Counted from the stretch's first letter, positions 18,367-28,688 are shown. The stretch: DNA of 64,000 nt from Bacteroidota bacterium (GCA_016787485.1 JAEUUL010000024.1:1-64000), one strand, 5' to 3'. Numbers and translations are program-made. The notes: generated by a model from the letters alone, not told the origin.

Positions 18367-20238
18367 ATGCGCAGCTGGCGATATTATACATTATTGGCTT
18401 TCACAGCCATTCTGTTGCTGTTTGCCCTCCGCCTTCTTTTTTTCTATTATAACAATCAGGAACTTGTATCACACCCCCCTTCCGGCAGCTTGTGGCTGGG
18501 TTTGCGGTTTGACCTCCTCGTGATTTCATATTGGCTCGCCCCTGCCGTGTTGCTGAATGTGATTTCACATATCCGGACATTGCCTGGTTTCCTGCGCAGG
18601 ATTGAGAAGTATTACCTGCATGCAGGATTGCAATTGCTGCTGCTGGCAGGAACAGCAGACATCGTTTATTACCATTACTTCTTCAGTCACCTCTCTGCCG
18701 GCATTCTGCAGTACTTGTCTTCTCCGGCCGAAGCCTTGTCCATGCTTTGGCATGAAAACCTTTACCGTTATGCCTTTTTTCTGATGTTACTGGCGGGTAT
18801 TGGCCTGTATCTGTGGAATCGCTTGCTGCTGCAGTCTTACCTCGCCGAAAAACAAACGCACCGCACTTCCCGGCAAATTGCCATCGGGTTTACCTGCCTT
18901 GCCCTGGTTTTTCTGGGGATGAGAGGACGGCTGCAGGGAAAACCCATAGGAATGAGGGAATTGAGAAGTCAATCTCATGATTTTTTCAATCAGGTGGCCG
19001 GTAATCCCCTGTTTCTGCTGGTGGAAAAATCCATCGGAGGATCTAACCTCAGATTCCCTACTCTGGATGAATCGCTGGCTTGGATAGAAATGAATGTGGG
19101 TCATACACTGGTGCCTGACCAGCCACACCATCACCTTCAACAACAAGGCGTTACCCCCGACAGGCCAAATATTGTTTTCATACTCATGGAAAGCATGGGC
19201 AGGGTGAGTATGGGTAAGCATGATACAGCCACCAGCCTTACCCCGTTCCTGGATTCCCTTACCCTGCAGGGCATTTATTTCGACAGTTTTTATGCCGCAG
19301 GAGAACATACCTATAATGGTGTTTTTTCTGCCCTCTATGGAATGCCTTCACTGGCTGGCAAACACATGTTGCGTTTTGCCGAGAACAGGCAACTGGGTGG
19401 GCTTCCGGGTTGCCTGAAACAGTATGGGTACCGTAATATTTTTCAGATTCCCCATACCCGGAGCTTTGACAATATGAATGCCTTTTTGTGGAAGCATCAT
19501 TTTGATTCCCTGACTGATGTGGCGGTTATGCCCGCCCGCTACAAAGGCGGTTCTGCATGGGGCACCTGCGACCACAAAATGTTCCAATACACTTTGGACA
19601 ATCTGGACACCCTTACGTCACGGAAAAAACCCGTCTTCAGCGTGCTCCTTACCATCAGCAATCACCCACCCTACGATTTGCCTGCAGGCTCCCCGGAATT
19701 TCTGCAAAAACTGCCTCCCGATAAGGCCGCCATCGCATATGCCGACTGGAGTCTGAGAGATTTTTTTACACGCGCTTCGACCAAAAAATGGTTTTCAAAT
19801 ACCGTTTTTGTGCTGGTGGGAGACCATGGTAAAGCACCTGTTGCACAAGACTTTCCGTTGCCTCTCAGCTACCATCACGTTCCCTGCATTTTTTACGGTA
19901 AAGGAATCAAACCAAAGAAGATTCATAATCTGGCGACCCAATACGATATTCCCCTGACCCTTGCAAGGGTTTTGGGTTTCCGTTACACCTTTCCCACCCT
20001 CGGGGCCGATGCCATTAACAAGCCCGGAAATACTGCATTTTTTTGCAGTGAATACATGTATGGATTTATCCGCCAGGGAAAATATTCCACTTTGGAAGAA
20101 GATGGGAACTGCAATGAATACGCACTTTTCGCCTCTCCAAAGGTGCAGTCAGCAACTCCCGTTACCCTCGAAGCGGATAAAGGGCTGCTGTCTTATATCC
20201 GGGCCACATCACAATTGTTGCAGCCTGATGCCAATTAG
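18367..20238 (+). CDS. LtaS-like sulfatase-fold membrane phosphotransferase
   Basis: A 623-residue inner-membrane protein of the alkaline-phosphatase superfamily. Five hydrophobic segments fill about residues 5-190 (for example YYTLLAFTAILLLFALRLLF). The periplasmic catalytic domain starts with PNIVFILMESMGR, carries the likely nucleophile threonine in AAGEHTYNGVFSALYGMP, and later has TVFVLVGDHGK and LSYHHVPCIFYGKGI metal-ligand blocks. The layout is that of LtaS and of phosphoglycerol or phosphoethanolamine transferases. As Bacteroidota lack lipoteichoic acid, modification of an envelope polysaccharide or lipid is more likely; the substrate is unknown. It has its own near-leaderless promoter after namZ. 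Confidence 0.85.
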   Translation: MRSWRYYTLLAFTAILLLFALRLLFFYYNNQELVSHPPSGSLWLGLRFDLLVISYWLAPAVLLNVISHIRTLPGFLRRIEKYYLHAGLQLLLLAGTADIVYYHYFFSHLSAGILQYLSSPAEALSMLWHENLYRYAFFLMLLAGIGLYLWNRLLLQSYLAEKQTHRTSRQIAIGFTCLALVFLGMRGRLQGKPIGMRELRSQSHDFFNQVAGNPLFLLVEKSIGGSNLRFPTLDESLAWIEMNVGHTLVPDQPHHHLQQQGVTPDRPNIVFILMESMGRVSMGKHDTATSLTPFLDSLTLQGIYFDSFYAAGEHTYNGVFSALYGMPSLAGKHMLRFAENRQLGGLPGCLKQYGYRNIFQIPHTRSFDNMNAFLWKHHFDSLTDVAVMPARYKGGSAWGTCDHKMFQYTLDNLDTLTSRKKPVFSVLLTISNHPPYDLPAGSPEFLQKLPPDKAAIAYADWSLRDFFTRASTKKWFSNTVFVLVGDHGKAPVAQDFPLPLSYHHVPCIFYGKGIKPKKIHNLATQYDIPLTLARVLGFRYTFPTLGADAINKPGNTAFFCSEYMYGFIRQGKYSTLEEDGNCNEYALFASPKVQSATPVTLEADKGLLSYIRATSQLLQPDAN

Positions 20239-20276
20239 TATGGAATTATTCGCTTTTTCTGTATTTCTTTGAAACC

Positions 20277-20717
20277 ATGAAAAAGTGGATATTCACCTTC
20301 GTACTTGGCGCCGGCATGATGGCTTCCTGCAACCAAACCGACTACGGAAAGCCGGTGGACATATCCAAAGCGATCAGTGTGGATGAAGGGCTTAAAGCCT
20401 TCAGGGATAAAGGCACCTCTGCGGCTGTTATCAAAGGTCAGATAGGCGATGTTTGCCAGTCTGAAGGATGCTGGTACAATTTCAAAACCAGCTCAGGTGA
20501 TCAGTTTGTGGATTTTAACCACAAATTCACCATTCCCAAAGACAGCAAGGGCAAAACCGCAGTTGCAGCAGGAAAGTTTTTTTATGATACCGTGTCTGTG
20601 GAACAGCTCAAAGAATATGCAAAGGACGACGGCAAGACTGATGAAGAAATCTCAAAAATTACTGAACCAAAAATTGAAATTCACTTTTTAGCAGAAGGTT
20701 TGAAGTTCACCAAATAA
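20277..20717 (+). CDS. DUF4920 lipoprotein
   Basis: A 146-residue lipoprotein with signal MKKWIFTFVLGAGMMASC, lipobox MASC. The body has the features of DUF4920: AAVIKGQIGDVCQSEGCWYNF, with two cysteines six residues apart, then FVDFNHKFTIPKD and a GKFFYDTVSVEQLKEYAKDDG segment. The CxxxxGCW motif suggests metal or redox binding, which is inference; the family has no established function that I know. It follows the LtaS-like gene by 38 nt, with TTTCTTTG 5 nt before its ATG, a weak -7 match. It ends at a strong terminator. Confidence 0.85.
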   Translation: MKKWIFTFVLGAGMMASCNQTDYGKPVDISKAISVDEGLKAFRDKGTSAAVIKGQIGDVCQSEGCWYNFKTSSGDQFVDFNHKFTIPKDSKGKTAVAAGKFFYDTVSVEQLKEYAKDDGKTDEEISKITEPKIEIHFLAEGLKFTK

Positions 20718-20721
20718 CCAC

Positions 20722-20755
20722 AAAAAAAACCGGGCTTATGACCCGGTTTTTTTAT
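20722..20755. terminator. Bidirectional terminator between DUF4920 and accC
   Basis: The stem AACCGGG / CCCGGTT with a 7-nt loop is flanked by an eight-A run and a seven-T run, serving both converging genes. Confidence 0.92.
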
Positions 20756-20771
20756 CAATTTTTCATTCAGA

Positions 20772-22109
20772 TTATTCGATTTCAAACGTATTCATAAATG
20801 CGGTTGTGAAATTACCTTTGCGGAAATCTTCATTTCGCATGATTTGCCTGTGCAGGGGAATGGTGGTTTTTACTCCTTCTATCACAAACTCACTCAGGGC
20901 GCGTTCCATTTTCACAATGGCCTCTTCCCTGGTTTGTGCAGACACAATCAGTTTGGCAATCATACTATCGTAGTAAGGCGGTATGGAATACCCGGCATAA
21001 ATGTGGGAATCCACCCGTGTACCATGACCACCCGGCTTGTGCATGGTGGTGATTTTGCCTGGACTGGGTCTGAAATTGTTGTAAATATCCTCTGCATTTA
21101 CCCTGCACTCAATGGCACATTTGGTGGGTAGATAATCTTTACCACTGATGGGGACTCCGGCGGCAATCAGAATTTGTTCTTTCACCAGGTCATAGTTGAT
21201 GACTTCCTCGGTTACAGGATGTTCTACCTGTATGCGGGTATTCATCTCCATAAAGTAGAAATTCCTGTGCTTGTCTACCAGAAACTCTACCGTTCCCACC
21301 CCTTCGTATTTGATGATTTCCGCAGCCGCTTTGGCAGCCGCACCCATTTTATCACGCAGTTCAGGCGTCATAAAAGGACTGGGTGTCTCTTCAATCAGTT
21401 TTTGGTGCCTGCGCTGAATGGAGCAATCCCTTTCACTCAGATGGCATACTTTTCCATATTGGTCACCGGCAATCTGTATTTCTATATGCCTGGGTTCTTC
21501 AATGTACTTTTCCATGTAAATGCCATCGTTGCCAAAGGCAGCACCGGCTTCCTGCCGGGCACTGTTCCAGGCATTTTCCAGTTCACTCTCATCCCACACA
21601 ATGCGCATACCACGACCCCCGCCACCCGCTGTGGCCTTCATGATTACAGGGTACCCAATCTTTTTTGCAATTTTCTTGCCCTGGTCTACCCCATCCAGAA
21701 GCCCATCGGAGCCCGGAATCGTAGGCACACCTGCACGTTTCATGGTATCCTTCGCATTTGCCTTGTCTCCCATTGAGTCAATCTGCTCAGGAGTAGCACC
21801 GATAAACTTGATACCATGGTCTCTGCATAAAGCACTGAATTTGGCATTCTCACTCAGAAAACCATATCCGGGATGAATGGCATCGGCATTGGTCACCTCA
21901 GCCGCCGACAATAAGGCAGGCATATTCAGGTAACTGTCTTTGCTCGCCGGCGGTCCTATGCAAACGGCCTCATCGGCAAATCTCACATGCAGGCTGTCTC
22001 GGTCTGCCGTGCTGAATACAGCTACAGTTTGTATACCCATTTCCCGGCAAGTGCGTATAATACGCAGGGCTATCTCTCCCCGGTTGGCGATCAGAATCTT
22101 TTTAAACAT
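20772..22109 (-). CDS. accC: Biotin carboxylase (acetyl-/acyl-CoA carboxylase)
   Basis: It carboxylates biotin on the carrier protein using ATP and bicarbonate, the first half-reaction of acetyl-CoA carboxylase in fatty-acid synthesis. It has 445 residues, the standard length. Seen are the N-terminal [23 protein letters not shown], the ATP-grasp glycine loop [16 protein letters not shown], the biotin/bicarbonate block [35 protein letters not shown], and the metal and catalytic segment [18 protein letters not shown]. It lies 19 nt after accB and forms an operon with it. pccB is on the same strand about 5 kb upstream, so the same pair may also serve a propionyl-CoA-type carboxylase. Confidence 0.96.
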   Translation of the reverse strand: MFKKILIANRGEIALRIIRTCREMGIQTVAVFSTADRDSLHVRFADEAVCIGPPASKDSYLNMPALLSAAEVTNADAIHPGYGFLSENAKFSALCRDHGIKFIGATPEQIDSMGDKANAKDTMKRAGVPTIPGSDGLLDGVDQGKKIAKKIGYPVIMKATAGGGGRGMRIVWDESELENAWNSARQEAGAAFGNDGIYMEKYIEEPRHIEIQIAGDQYGKVCHLSERDCSIQRRHQKLIEETPSPFMTPELRDKMGAAAKAAAEIIKYEGVGTVEFLVDKHRNFYFMEMNTRIQVEHPVTEEVINYDLVKEQILIAAGVPISGKDYLPTKCAIECRVNAEDIYNNFRPSPGKITTMHKPGGHGTRVDSHIYAGYSIPPYYDSMIAKLIVSAQTREEAIVKMERALSEFVIEGVKTTIPLHRQIMRNEDFRKGNFTTAFMNTFEIE

Positions 22110-22128
22110 GTTGCCTCTCCTTTCCTGA

Positions 22129-22614
22129 TCAGATGGGTTCTACCAGAAACAAGGGTTGGTCATACTCTACCGGTGTCGCATTCTCTACCAGTACTTTCAC
22201 AATCCGGCCCGAAACTTCACTCTCAATTTCATTGAACAATTTCATTGCCTCAATAATGCATACCACTTTACCGGCTTTTACCTCATCTCCCACGTTTACA
22301 AATGCTGGTGAATCGGGATTGGGCATGCGGTAGAAGGTACCTACCATAGGGGATTTTATGGTAAGCAGATTGTCGGTTTGGGCTGGCGCAGACGGTGCTG
22401 CCGGTGTTGCGGCAGGCGCTGCTGCAGTAACAGGAGCAGCTACAGGCGCGGCCGGAGCCGCCGCTGGCAGATGAACCACCTGGGCTGCCGGGGCTGCGTA
22501 TTGTACAGGGTTCTTTTTAATCAGGAGTTTGAAATCCTTACGGTTAATCTCCACCTCATCTACGGCATTGACAGATACGAATTTGATCAAGGCCTGTATT
22601 TCTTTTAAATCCAT
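22129..22614 (-). CDS. accB: Biotin carboxyl carrier protein
   Basis: The carrier shuttles carboxybiotin between AccC and the carboxyltransferase. It has 161 residues: an N-terminal helical segment typical of AccB ([20 protein letters not shown]), a long Ala/Pro-rich swinging linker at about 40-85, and the biotinyl domain. The biotinylated lysine lies in [13 protein letters not shown]. The thumb segment ([17 protein letters not shown]) is that of acetyl-CoA carboxylase AccB. It is cotranscribed with accC. Its upstream region holds only a weak hairpin from the preceding barrel gene. Confidence 0.95.
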   Translation of the reverse strand: MDLKEIQALIKFVSVNAVDEVEINRKDFKLLIKKNPVQYAAPAAQVVHLPAAAPAAPVAAPVTAAAPAATPAAPSAPAQTDNLLTIKSPMVGTFYRMPNPDSPAFVNVGDEVKAGKVVCIIEAMKLFNEIESEVSGRIVKVLVENATPVEYDQPLFLVEPI

Positions 22615-22684
22615 AATGATGTTTGGCTAGGGGGGCAAATAACGCACAAAATTCGCATTTTGACCCCTTTTTGTGCAGAAATCG

Positions 22685-22705
22685 ATGCCTTTTCAGGCAT
22701 TTTTC
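22685..22705. terminator. Weak hairpin between the barrel gene and accB
   Basis: ATGCCT-TTTC-AGGCAT has TTTTC after it on the plus strand and only CGATTTC on the minus strand. It may be a weak terminator for the minus-strand barrel gene. Confidence 0.3.
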
Positions 22706-22721
22706 ACAAAAATCAGCTGTT

Positions 22722-23423
22722 TTAGAAGCGAATGGTGGCTCCAGCCTGCAACATGCTTTTAGCGAGTCCCGCCTCAGCATACAGTGCAATAGGAGGCAAT
22801 ATATGATAGCGCACACCCATGGTGAAATCCAGTCCCACTGTGGGCAAACTCAATGATTTCGGTATAATCCGGTTCACCCCAAGCACCTTTACCGGAAAAT
22901 CCCACCAGTTCTTATCCGGGTCATTGCTGCTTACCGAAAAGGAATTCGACCTGTACCCTGCCCCGATACCCGCATACAAATCCAGATTCTGCTCGGACAG
23001 TACATGAAAATTGTACCTGAGCAGGGCACTCCAACTGCGGTATTTCAGCTTACCCTGAACCTTTACATTGTATTTTGTAAGGCTATCCAGCGAGGCATCG
23101 ATATCCAATCCGGAACCAGCCACGTGAAAACCCAATCCCTGGTGTTTTCCAACTGCGTATTCTCCTTTTGCATACCAAACCGAACGCTGATGCACCGATA
23201 CATCCTTCCAGTTCGGGGTAATGGAGTTCTTTAAACCGTTGATGACAGCACCGGATGGATTGAGGAAGCCATATCCGCCACTCAGGTACACTTTGCCTTT
23301 TACGAATCCGTACAAATCATTGTCCCAGGCCATGGGCTTGCCAGCCGGAACGCGAACCGGATCCCCCGCCGCCGCATAACGAGACGAAAGAATAAAAAGC
23401 AGTGAGAAAATAAATCTGTTCAT
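22722..23423 (-). CDS. Outer-membrane beta-barrel protein
   Basis: 233 residues from the ATG at 23421-23423, with a Sec signal peptide (MNRFIFSLLFILSSRYAAA). The rest is alternating polar/hydrophobic strands and glycine turns (FVKGKVYLSGGYGF, YAGIGAGYRSNSF, LPTVGLDFTMGVRYHILPPIALYAEAGLAKS) and ends in phenylalanine (ATIRF), as expected for a Bam-assembled barrel of about eight to ten strands. It resembles the PF13505-type small barrels. It follows the caspase-like gene on the same strand with a 68-nt gap, so the two may be cotranscribed; a link to caspase function is only suggested by position. Confidence 0.8.
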   Translation of the reverse strand: MNRFIFSLLFILSSRYAAAGDPVRVPAGKPMAWDNDLYGFVKGKVYLSGGYGFLNPSGAVINGLKNSITPNWKDVSVHQRSVWYAKGEYAVGKHQGLGFHVAGSGLDIDASLDSLTKYNVKVQGKLKYRSWSALLRYNFHVLSEQNLDLYAGIGAGYRSNSFSVSSNDPDKNWWDFPVKVLGVNRIIPKSLSLPTVGLDFTMGVRYHILPPIALYAEAGLAKSMLQAGATIRF

Positions 23424-23491
23424 TGTCTGTATCTGCAATATTAAAGCAAGATTGGTGCCGGTTTCCAGATGGGGTGTATTGTGCCGATTGA

Positions 23492-26400
23492 TTACCTGTC
23501 TTTTATTTTCCAGTCACCTTCCGGATTGAATGTGTTCACACGGATTTGCTGGTTCGATCCGGAAATTTCCTGTACCCGTGCATTTAATTTTTGCTGCAGT
23601 TGCAATACCGTTAGTTCCCTGTTCGCCGGATTGTTTAATATCTCCAGCAGGCACCATGTGAAGAGCCCATGTTTCAAATCACCACTTTCATAGGCGTAAC
23701 CGGTTCCATCGGCTGCTGCAATAACAGTGGTACCACTATTCAGTTTGTAAGAACCCAGAATCTGGTCCATCAGCGGTCCTGCACTGATTACATCCGTGCC
23801 GGAAAATTGACTGTTCTCCATTCTTGCACCCCTTGCCTTGGCAACCAATGAGTCATGTTGCAATACAGTGTCCTTTTCCTTCAGGGTTATCAGGGTGCCG
23901 CTGTGACAGGCATCAAGCAAAATCAGTTTTCGCCCCGCCTCCAGTTTATCCACTGTATTCACCAGTTTATTATAATTGAATCCTGTTTTTTCCGGATTTG
24001 TAAAATTCATATTCCACGGAGCAAAACAAAAACGATTCTGGCTGTCCAGCAATCCGTGACCGGCCATGAAAACAACAACCACTTCTTTTGGTCTTGCCCT
24101 GCTCAGCCACCCCAGCAATTCAGCCGGATTTCCATGCACCTGCCGGTCTGTAAGCAATTTGGTCTTTACCCTGTGAAATCCAATCTTTTTTCCCTGTTGT
24201 TGAAAGTATTCTGTTACAGAACGCGCATCACGGGCTGCATACTCCAGGTTGTATTGACTATCCAGATAATGGCTTACACCCAAACCAAGAACGTATACAT
24301 TTCTGCGGATTTCTCCTTTTCGTGTGCAATAGACCCACTTTTCAAAAGGTTTGCTGCGAAATCCACTGGTATCTGTAAAATTGATCTGAAAATGATTCAT
24401 CCCCGGCTCAATGGGCAATTTATTCAGGTGCAAATCCTCTTTCCACGATCCGGTTGCGGTCCATCCCGTGTGATCTACTTTCAAATAGCGGTTTCGGATC
24501 TTGTTTCGGTTGCCATTAAGGGTGAAGTCCACTCCCTCAATTTCATGAAAACTCTCTACGGTACAGTGTATATCTGTGTGTCTTTTATGGGTAATTTCCG
24601 GAAATTCCAATTTGTAATTGCCGGTGAACAAATCTTCTTTCTCATTATACAAACCTGGAGAATAGATATGCGGCGCATCGGGATTCTCTCCTTCCAGAAG
24701 TTTTTTGGCATATTGAGCACTGTCAAAACCCAACAACCGCAAACGCCTTTCCCAAAGTTGGTTCAGCAGCGCCACCATTGTTCCTTCTGCATGGCCCATC
24801 CTGCGCAGAATGATATCAGGCCGGTTTAACAACAATTCATATTCCCGAGCTGAATAAGTAAACCCGTTTTCTTTGTTTACATGATATACATAGTGAACAT
24901 GTTCCGGATTGCACATGTAATGATATCCGTCACTGAGAATCCAGCTCATTTCATAGGTGCTGGTATTCATGGCCGGATAGATGGTGTAAAGTGTCGAATC
25001 CAGATTTTCGGAACGGCAACTGATTTCCTGTGTCTCTGTCTGAATGTACCAGATCTTTTTCTCCGGCAAAAAGGCCAGATGCTTTACACTGCTTGCCACA
25101 TCCCGCTGTTTGATAATTCTTCCTGAGGGATGAATCCAAAACAACTGCCCGAAATCAGTAGCCGCCACAAGAACAGAATCTCCCGGCATATGCGCCACAT
25201 CATTTACAGGATGCTCTATTCTGATTTTAGTGAATGTATTGTTTTTTATGTGGTAGATTTCTGCACTGTCATAATACTGCCGGTGGCTAATAAGCAACGT
25301 ACTATCACTGAGAATAAAAATTGCAGGATTCAGTTTGACCTTGTATACACTGTACCGTGGTTCAAATGCACGATTCAGTAGGATATCTCCGGTTGCAAGG
25401 TTTGCCAGAAAAAATGAATCTCCTGATATGGAAAAAAGGGATTTTGAAGGCAGATAATCCTGGTGTCCGGGTCCGTCTGAAACCTTTCCGGTAAACTTGT
25501 TCAATTGATAGTATGCGATTCGGTTTCCGGTTGACAATTGCCATCCGATCAGTCTGGTGCCATTGTAATATTTCCATAGTGTATCTCCTGTTTCACTAAA
25601 AAACAACTTGCCATATTCTATCCCACTCGTTGATCCCTTGTGTGTGAATTCATGCTCTGTCTTTCCACTGTTTGCATGAATCAACCGGATGGTTTGTATT
25701 CTTTTCTTCTCGCCTGCAATGGAAGAATCCAATCGCACTTCTCCGGCAATCCACTGCCCGTCTGTGCTGAATGTAAATGAGCCGGGGTTGAATCCTGTAT
25801 TGCGGGGAAACCAATGATAGGTGGGATTCATACCGGTTTTTAAATCCAGCAATTGTCCCATTCCGGTAACAAACCGCCCATCAGGTGATACCTGCAGCGG
25901 ATTATGTGTCATGTAATTTCTTACAGTACCGGTCTTTATTTCAACTGTTTTTTTATTTCCCTTTTCACCAAATTCCAAATCATGGTTGTTCAGTATCAGA
26001 TATTTATCCCCTCCGCCTTCTGCCAGAAAACTCTCTGCAAACCGGTCCAGTTTTATCGTCAGCTTCAATGCAAAGGGTCTCAGTAATGGCGGCAATATAC
26101 TCACCCGTTTCAACCCCGAATATTCGTTTCGCACATACAGAAATTTATCATTTTCCCCGGCAAACTGCATTTGAACAACCGGATTAAGTCCTGTGCCGGA
26201 TGAATATTCCTTTTTAATCCGGAAAGAACCATCTTTCAGGCTATATACAGATCCGTTTTCCATACCGATGAACAATTTCTTTCGCACTGTTGAATACAAC
26301 AGAAATGAAATTTTTTTCTTCATTTTCAACACTGTATCGGTACTTAATTGCCAGGAATCACTGTAGAACGTAAGCAACCGAAGTTGACTGCTCTTCTTGA

Positions 26401-27034
26401 AATTGGTGGTCACAGCCAGCCTTTCTGTTTTTATACCTCCATCGAGGTGTTCAATCAAATCCGGGTTTTGTATGGGAATGGTCCACCAGTGATATTGTGT
26501 ATCTGAAACATAATGATGGCAGATTTTGTTGCGCGAAATAAACCAGGCAGCATATTCACCCGCTGCCATGTCTACTATCGGATCAGGAATATTGATTCTG
26601 CCTTCATTACTGGTTTGTCCATTGCTGAAAACCGTGAAAAACAAATGTCCGTAAACACCTCTCGCCGTATCATTATCTCCCAGCAGGCCAAATGCCTTTA
26701 TGGATTGAAAACCCCGGTATTTGGGCAGAGGAGGAATGATTTTTATATATTCGGCATTGCCTGTAACATAGGTACTGCTGATTACATTCAAAGTTAGTGG
26801 GTCCCACATTGTAATATTGCGTTCACCGTACCCTATGATTACAGGATGATTGGAAGCTTTCCAGCCCGGACTCAGGTTAGGCACTGCATTGCAATCAGGC
26901 AGCAGTTGTTCTACAGATTCTGAACCATCAAAGCCCTTTACTCCCAATCGAAATGGCAGTTGCGCAGAAACAATTGTGGTGCAAATCTGAAGGAAAAAAA
27001 ACACAATAGATTGACGAAACAAGAACCGGATCAT
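23492..27034 (-). CDS. Secreted caspase-like (C14) protein with beta-propeller domain
   Basis: 1180 residues from the ATG at 27032-27034 (MIRFLFRQSIVFFFLQICTT signal peptide); an upstream in-frame extension overlaps pccB and is not chosen. Residues of about 30-760 form irregular WD/YVTN-like propeller blades (for example SPDGRFVTGMGQLLDLKTG, STDGQWIAGEVRLD). An Ig-like region follows (VEGVDFTLNGN...). The last 250 residues are a caspase domain with the dyad His993 (VVVVFMAGHGLLD) and Cys1043 (KLILLDACHSGTL), 50 residues apart as usual. Both catalytic residues are intact. With a Sec signal it should act in the periplasm or outside. It sits 34 nt after pccB. Propeller plus caspase suggests a protein-sensing protease; the trigger is unknown. 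Confidence 0.88.
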   Translation of the reverse strand: MIRFLFRQSIVFFFLQICTTIVSAQLPFRLGVKGFDGSESVEQLLPDCNAVPNLSPGWKASNHPVIIGYGERNITMWDPLTLNVISSTYVTGNAEYIKIIPPLPKYRGFQSIKAFGLLGDNDTARGVYGHLFFTVFSNGQTSNEGRINIPDPIVDMAAGEYAAWFISRNKICHHYVSDTQYHWWTIPIQNPDLIEHLDGGIKTERLAVTTNFKKSSQLRLLTFYSDSWQLSTDTVLKMKKKISFLLYSTVRKKLFIGMENGSVYSLKDGSFRIKKEYSSGTGLNPVVQMQFAGENDKFLYVRNEYSGLKRVSILPPLLRPFALKLTIKLDRFAESFLAEGGGDKYLILNNHDLEFGEKGNKKTVEIKTGTVRNYMTHNPLQVSPDGRFVTGMGQLLDLKTGMNPTYHWFPRNTGFNPGSFTFSTDGQWIAGEVRLDSSIAGEKKRIQTIRLIHANSGKTEHEFTHKGSTSGIEYGKLFFSETGDTLWKYYNGTRLIGWQLSTGNRIAYYQLNKFTGKVSDGPGHQDYLPSKSLFSISGDSFFLANLATGDILLNRAFEPRYSVYKVKLNPAIFILSDSTLLISHRQYYDSAEIYHIKNNTFTKIRIEHPVNDVAHMPGDSVLVAATDFGQLFWIHPSGRIIKQRDVASSVKHLAFLPEKKIWYIQTETQEISCRSENLDSTLYTIYPAMNTSTYEMSWILSDGYHYMCNPEHVHYVYHVNKENGFTYSAREYELLLNRPDIILRRMGHAEGTMVALLNQLWERRLRLLGFDSAQYAKKLLEGENPDAPHIYSPGLYNEKEDLFTGNYKLEFPEITHKRHTDIHCTVESFHEIEGVDFTLNGNRNKIRNRYLKVDHTGWTATGSWKEDLHLNKLPIEPGMNHFQINFTDTSGFRSKPFEKWVYCTRKGEIRRNVYVLGLGVSHYLDSQYNLEYAARDARSVTEYFQQQGKKIGFHRVKTKLLTDRQVHGNPAELLGWLSRARPKEVVVVFMAGHGLLDSQNRFCFAPWNMNFTNPEKTGFNYNKLVNTVDKLEAGRKLILLDACHSGTLITLKEKDTVLQHDSLVAKARGARMENSQFSGTDVISAGPLMDQILGSYKLNSGTTVIAAADGTGYAYESGDLKHGLFTWCLLEILNNPANRELTVLQLQQKLNARVQEISGSNQQIRVNTFNPEGDWKIKDR

Positions 27035-27068
27035 GTCCTTTATTGATTCGTGTTTCCTGCAAACAGCA

Positions 27069-28610
27069 TTACAAGGGAATATTGCCGTGCTTTTTTCGCG
27101 GCAGATTGCGCACCTTGTTCTCAAGCATTCCAAATGCCTGTATCAATCTCTGCCGGGTTTCTTCAGGAAAGATAACCTCATCCACAAATCCGCGTTCTGC
27201 TGCCCGATAAGGATTGGCGAAAATTCCTGCATATTCCATCTCTTTCTCCTTAAGCGCCTGCTCGGAGTCTGAAGCTGCATCAATATCTCTTTTAAAGATA
27301 ATTTCGGCTGCACCCTTTGCCCCCATCACCGCAATTTCAGCGCCCGGCCAGGCAAAATTCATATCTGCCCCTATATGCTTGCTGTTCATTACATCGTAGG
27401 CGCCACCATACGCTTTGCGGGTTATCACGGTAATGCGGGGAACGGTAGCTTCGCTAAATGCATAAAGCAATTTTGCCCCGTTTGTAATGATGGCGTTCCA
27501 TTCCTGATCCGTGCCAGGCAAAAATCCGGGCACATCTTCAAACACGAGGAGGGGAATATTGAAGGCGTCACAAAAACGTACAAAACGGGCCCCTTTCTGG
27601 CTGCTGTGCACATCAAGCACACCCGCCAGGTGAGCCGGCTGGTTGGCAACAATGCCGATAGAACGACCGCCCAAACGGGCAAATCCCACAATGATATTCT
27701 CCGCGAAATTTTTATGTACCTCAAAAAAACTATCTTCATCCACCACCCCTTCTATCACTTCGTGCATATCGTAGGGCTGGTTTGCATTCTCTGGTACTAT
27801 GTTTTTCAATACATCGCGCAATTCATGACTACCTTCAACAGGCAACGACACAGGCCTGCCCTCACAGTTCTGCGGCAGGTATGAGAGCAATTTCTTGATA
27901 TGCAGAATACATTCCATCTCATTGGCAGAAGTGAAATGGGCCACTCCGCTTTTGCTGCCATGTACGCTGGCACCACCCAGATCTTCGCTGCTCACATCTT
28001 CATTGGTAACCGTTTTTACCACATTGGGTCCGGTTACAAACATGTAGCTGGTATTCTCTACCATGAATATAAAGTCTGTGAGTGCCGGAGAGTAAACCGC
28101 ACCTCCGGCACATGGGCCCATGATGGCCGATATCTGAGGCACCACTCCACTGGCCATTACATTGCGGTAAAAAATATCTGCATATCCACCCAGAGATACC
28201 ACACCTTCCTGTATGCGGGCTCCGCCACTGTCGTTCAACCCGATGAGGGGGGCACCGTTCTCCATGGCCATGTCCATTACCTTGCATATTTTCTCGGCAT
28301 GGGTTTCACTCAGGCTGCCGCCAAAGACAGTAAAGTCCTGTGAAAATACATAAATAAGCCGGCCATGCACCGTGCCATATCCGGTTACCACACCATCACC
28401 TGCAATTTTCTGCTTATCCATGCCGAAATCGGCACTTCGGTGCATCACCAAAGCCCCTATTTCACAAAAACTTCCCTCATCCAGCAACAAATCTATACGT
28501 TCACGGGCAGTGAGTTTCCCCTTGGCATGCTGGGCTGCTATACGTTTTTCTCCACCACCGGCCAGGGCTTCTCTGCGCTTGGCCGACAAAATTTCACGGG
28601 CATCTGACAT
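27069..28610 (-). CDS. pccB: Acyl-CoA carboxylase carboxyltransferase (propionyl-CoA carboxylase beta type)
   Basis: It transfers CO2 from carboxybiotin to acetyl- or propionyl-CoA. The product is 513 residues from the ATG at 28608-28610 ([19 protein letters not shown]). This ATG lies 6 nt after an exact promoter box, so the longer frame upstream is rejected. Two crotonase-fold halves are visible: the N-terminal one has [35 protein letters not shown] and [17 protein letters not shown]; the C-terminal one has [33 protein letters not shown] and [11 protein letters not shown]. Alternative names in Bacteroidota are methylmalonyl-CoA decarboxylase or carboxylase alpha subunit. It heads a same-strand run with accB/accC further down. 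Confidence 0.93.
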   Translation of the reverse strand: MSDAREILSAKRREALAGGGEKRIAAQHAKGKLTARERIDLLLDEGSFCEIGALVMHRSADFGMDKQKIAGDGVVTGYGTVHGRLIYVFSQDFTVFGGSLSETHAEKICKVMDMAMENGAPLIGLNDSGGARIQEGVVSLGGYADIFYRNVMASGVVPQISAIMGPCAGGAVYSPALTDFIFMVENTSYMFVTGPNVVKTVTNEDVSSEDLGGASVHGSKSGVAHFTSANEMECILHIKKLLSYLPQNCEGRPVSLPVEGSHELRDVLKNIVPENANQPYDMHEVIEGVVDEDSFFEVHKNFAENIIVGFARLGGRSIGIVANQPAHLAGVLDVHSSQKGARFVRFCDAFNIPLLVFEDVPGFLPGTDQEWNAIITNGAKLLYAFSEATVPRITVITRKAYGGAYDVMNSKHIGADMNFAWPGAEIAVMGAKGAAEIIFKRDIDAASDSEQALKEKEMEYAGIFANPYRAAERGFVDEVIFPEETRQRLIQAFGMLENKVRNLPRKKHGNIPL

Positions 28611-28616
28611 CGGCTG

Positions 28617-28647
28617 CAAATGTACAGTCTGAAAAAACGCCTGCAAA
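28617..28647 (-). promoter_or_regulatory. Promoter of pccB
   Basis: On the minus strand TTTG (28644-28647), 19 nt, then TACATTTG (28617-28624, exact -7 consensus), 6 nt before the ATG. A near-leaderless transcript is expected. Confidence 0.72.
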
Positions 28648-28651
28648 CTAT

Positions 28652-28683
28652 TTTGCGGGTATGCAGCGTTCACTGTTACTTTG
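28652..28683 (+). promoter_or_regulatory. Promoter of the 28689 lipoprotein
   Basis: TTTG (28652-28655), 20 nt, then TTACTTTG (28676-28683, one mismatch to the -7 consensus), 5 nt before the ATG. Confidence 0.55.
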
Positions 28684-28688
28684 TATAT

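Noticed and set aside
22685-22700. Relationship between the hairpins ATGCCTTTTCAGGCAT here and ATGCCTTT-TTG-AAAGGCAT at 13671
   Set aside because: They share only a short ATGCCT core, and their surroundings are unrelated; taken as chance.
23855-24829. A 324-residue plus-strand frame inside the caspase gene
   Set aside because: It covers the antisense of the caspase catalytic region, which has intact motifs; no domain or promoter of its own.
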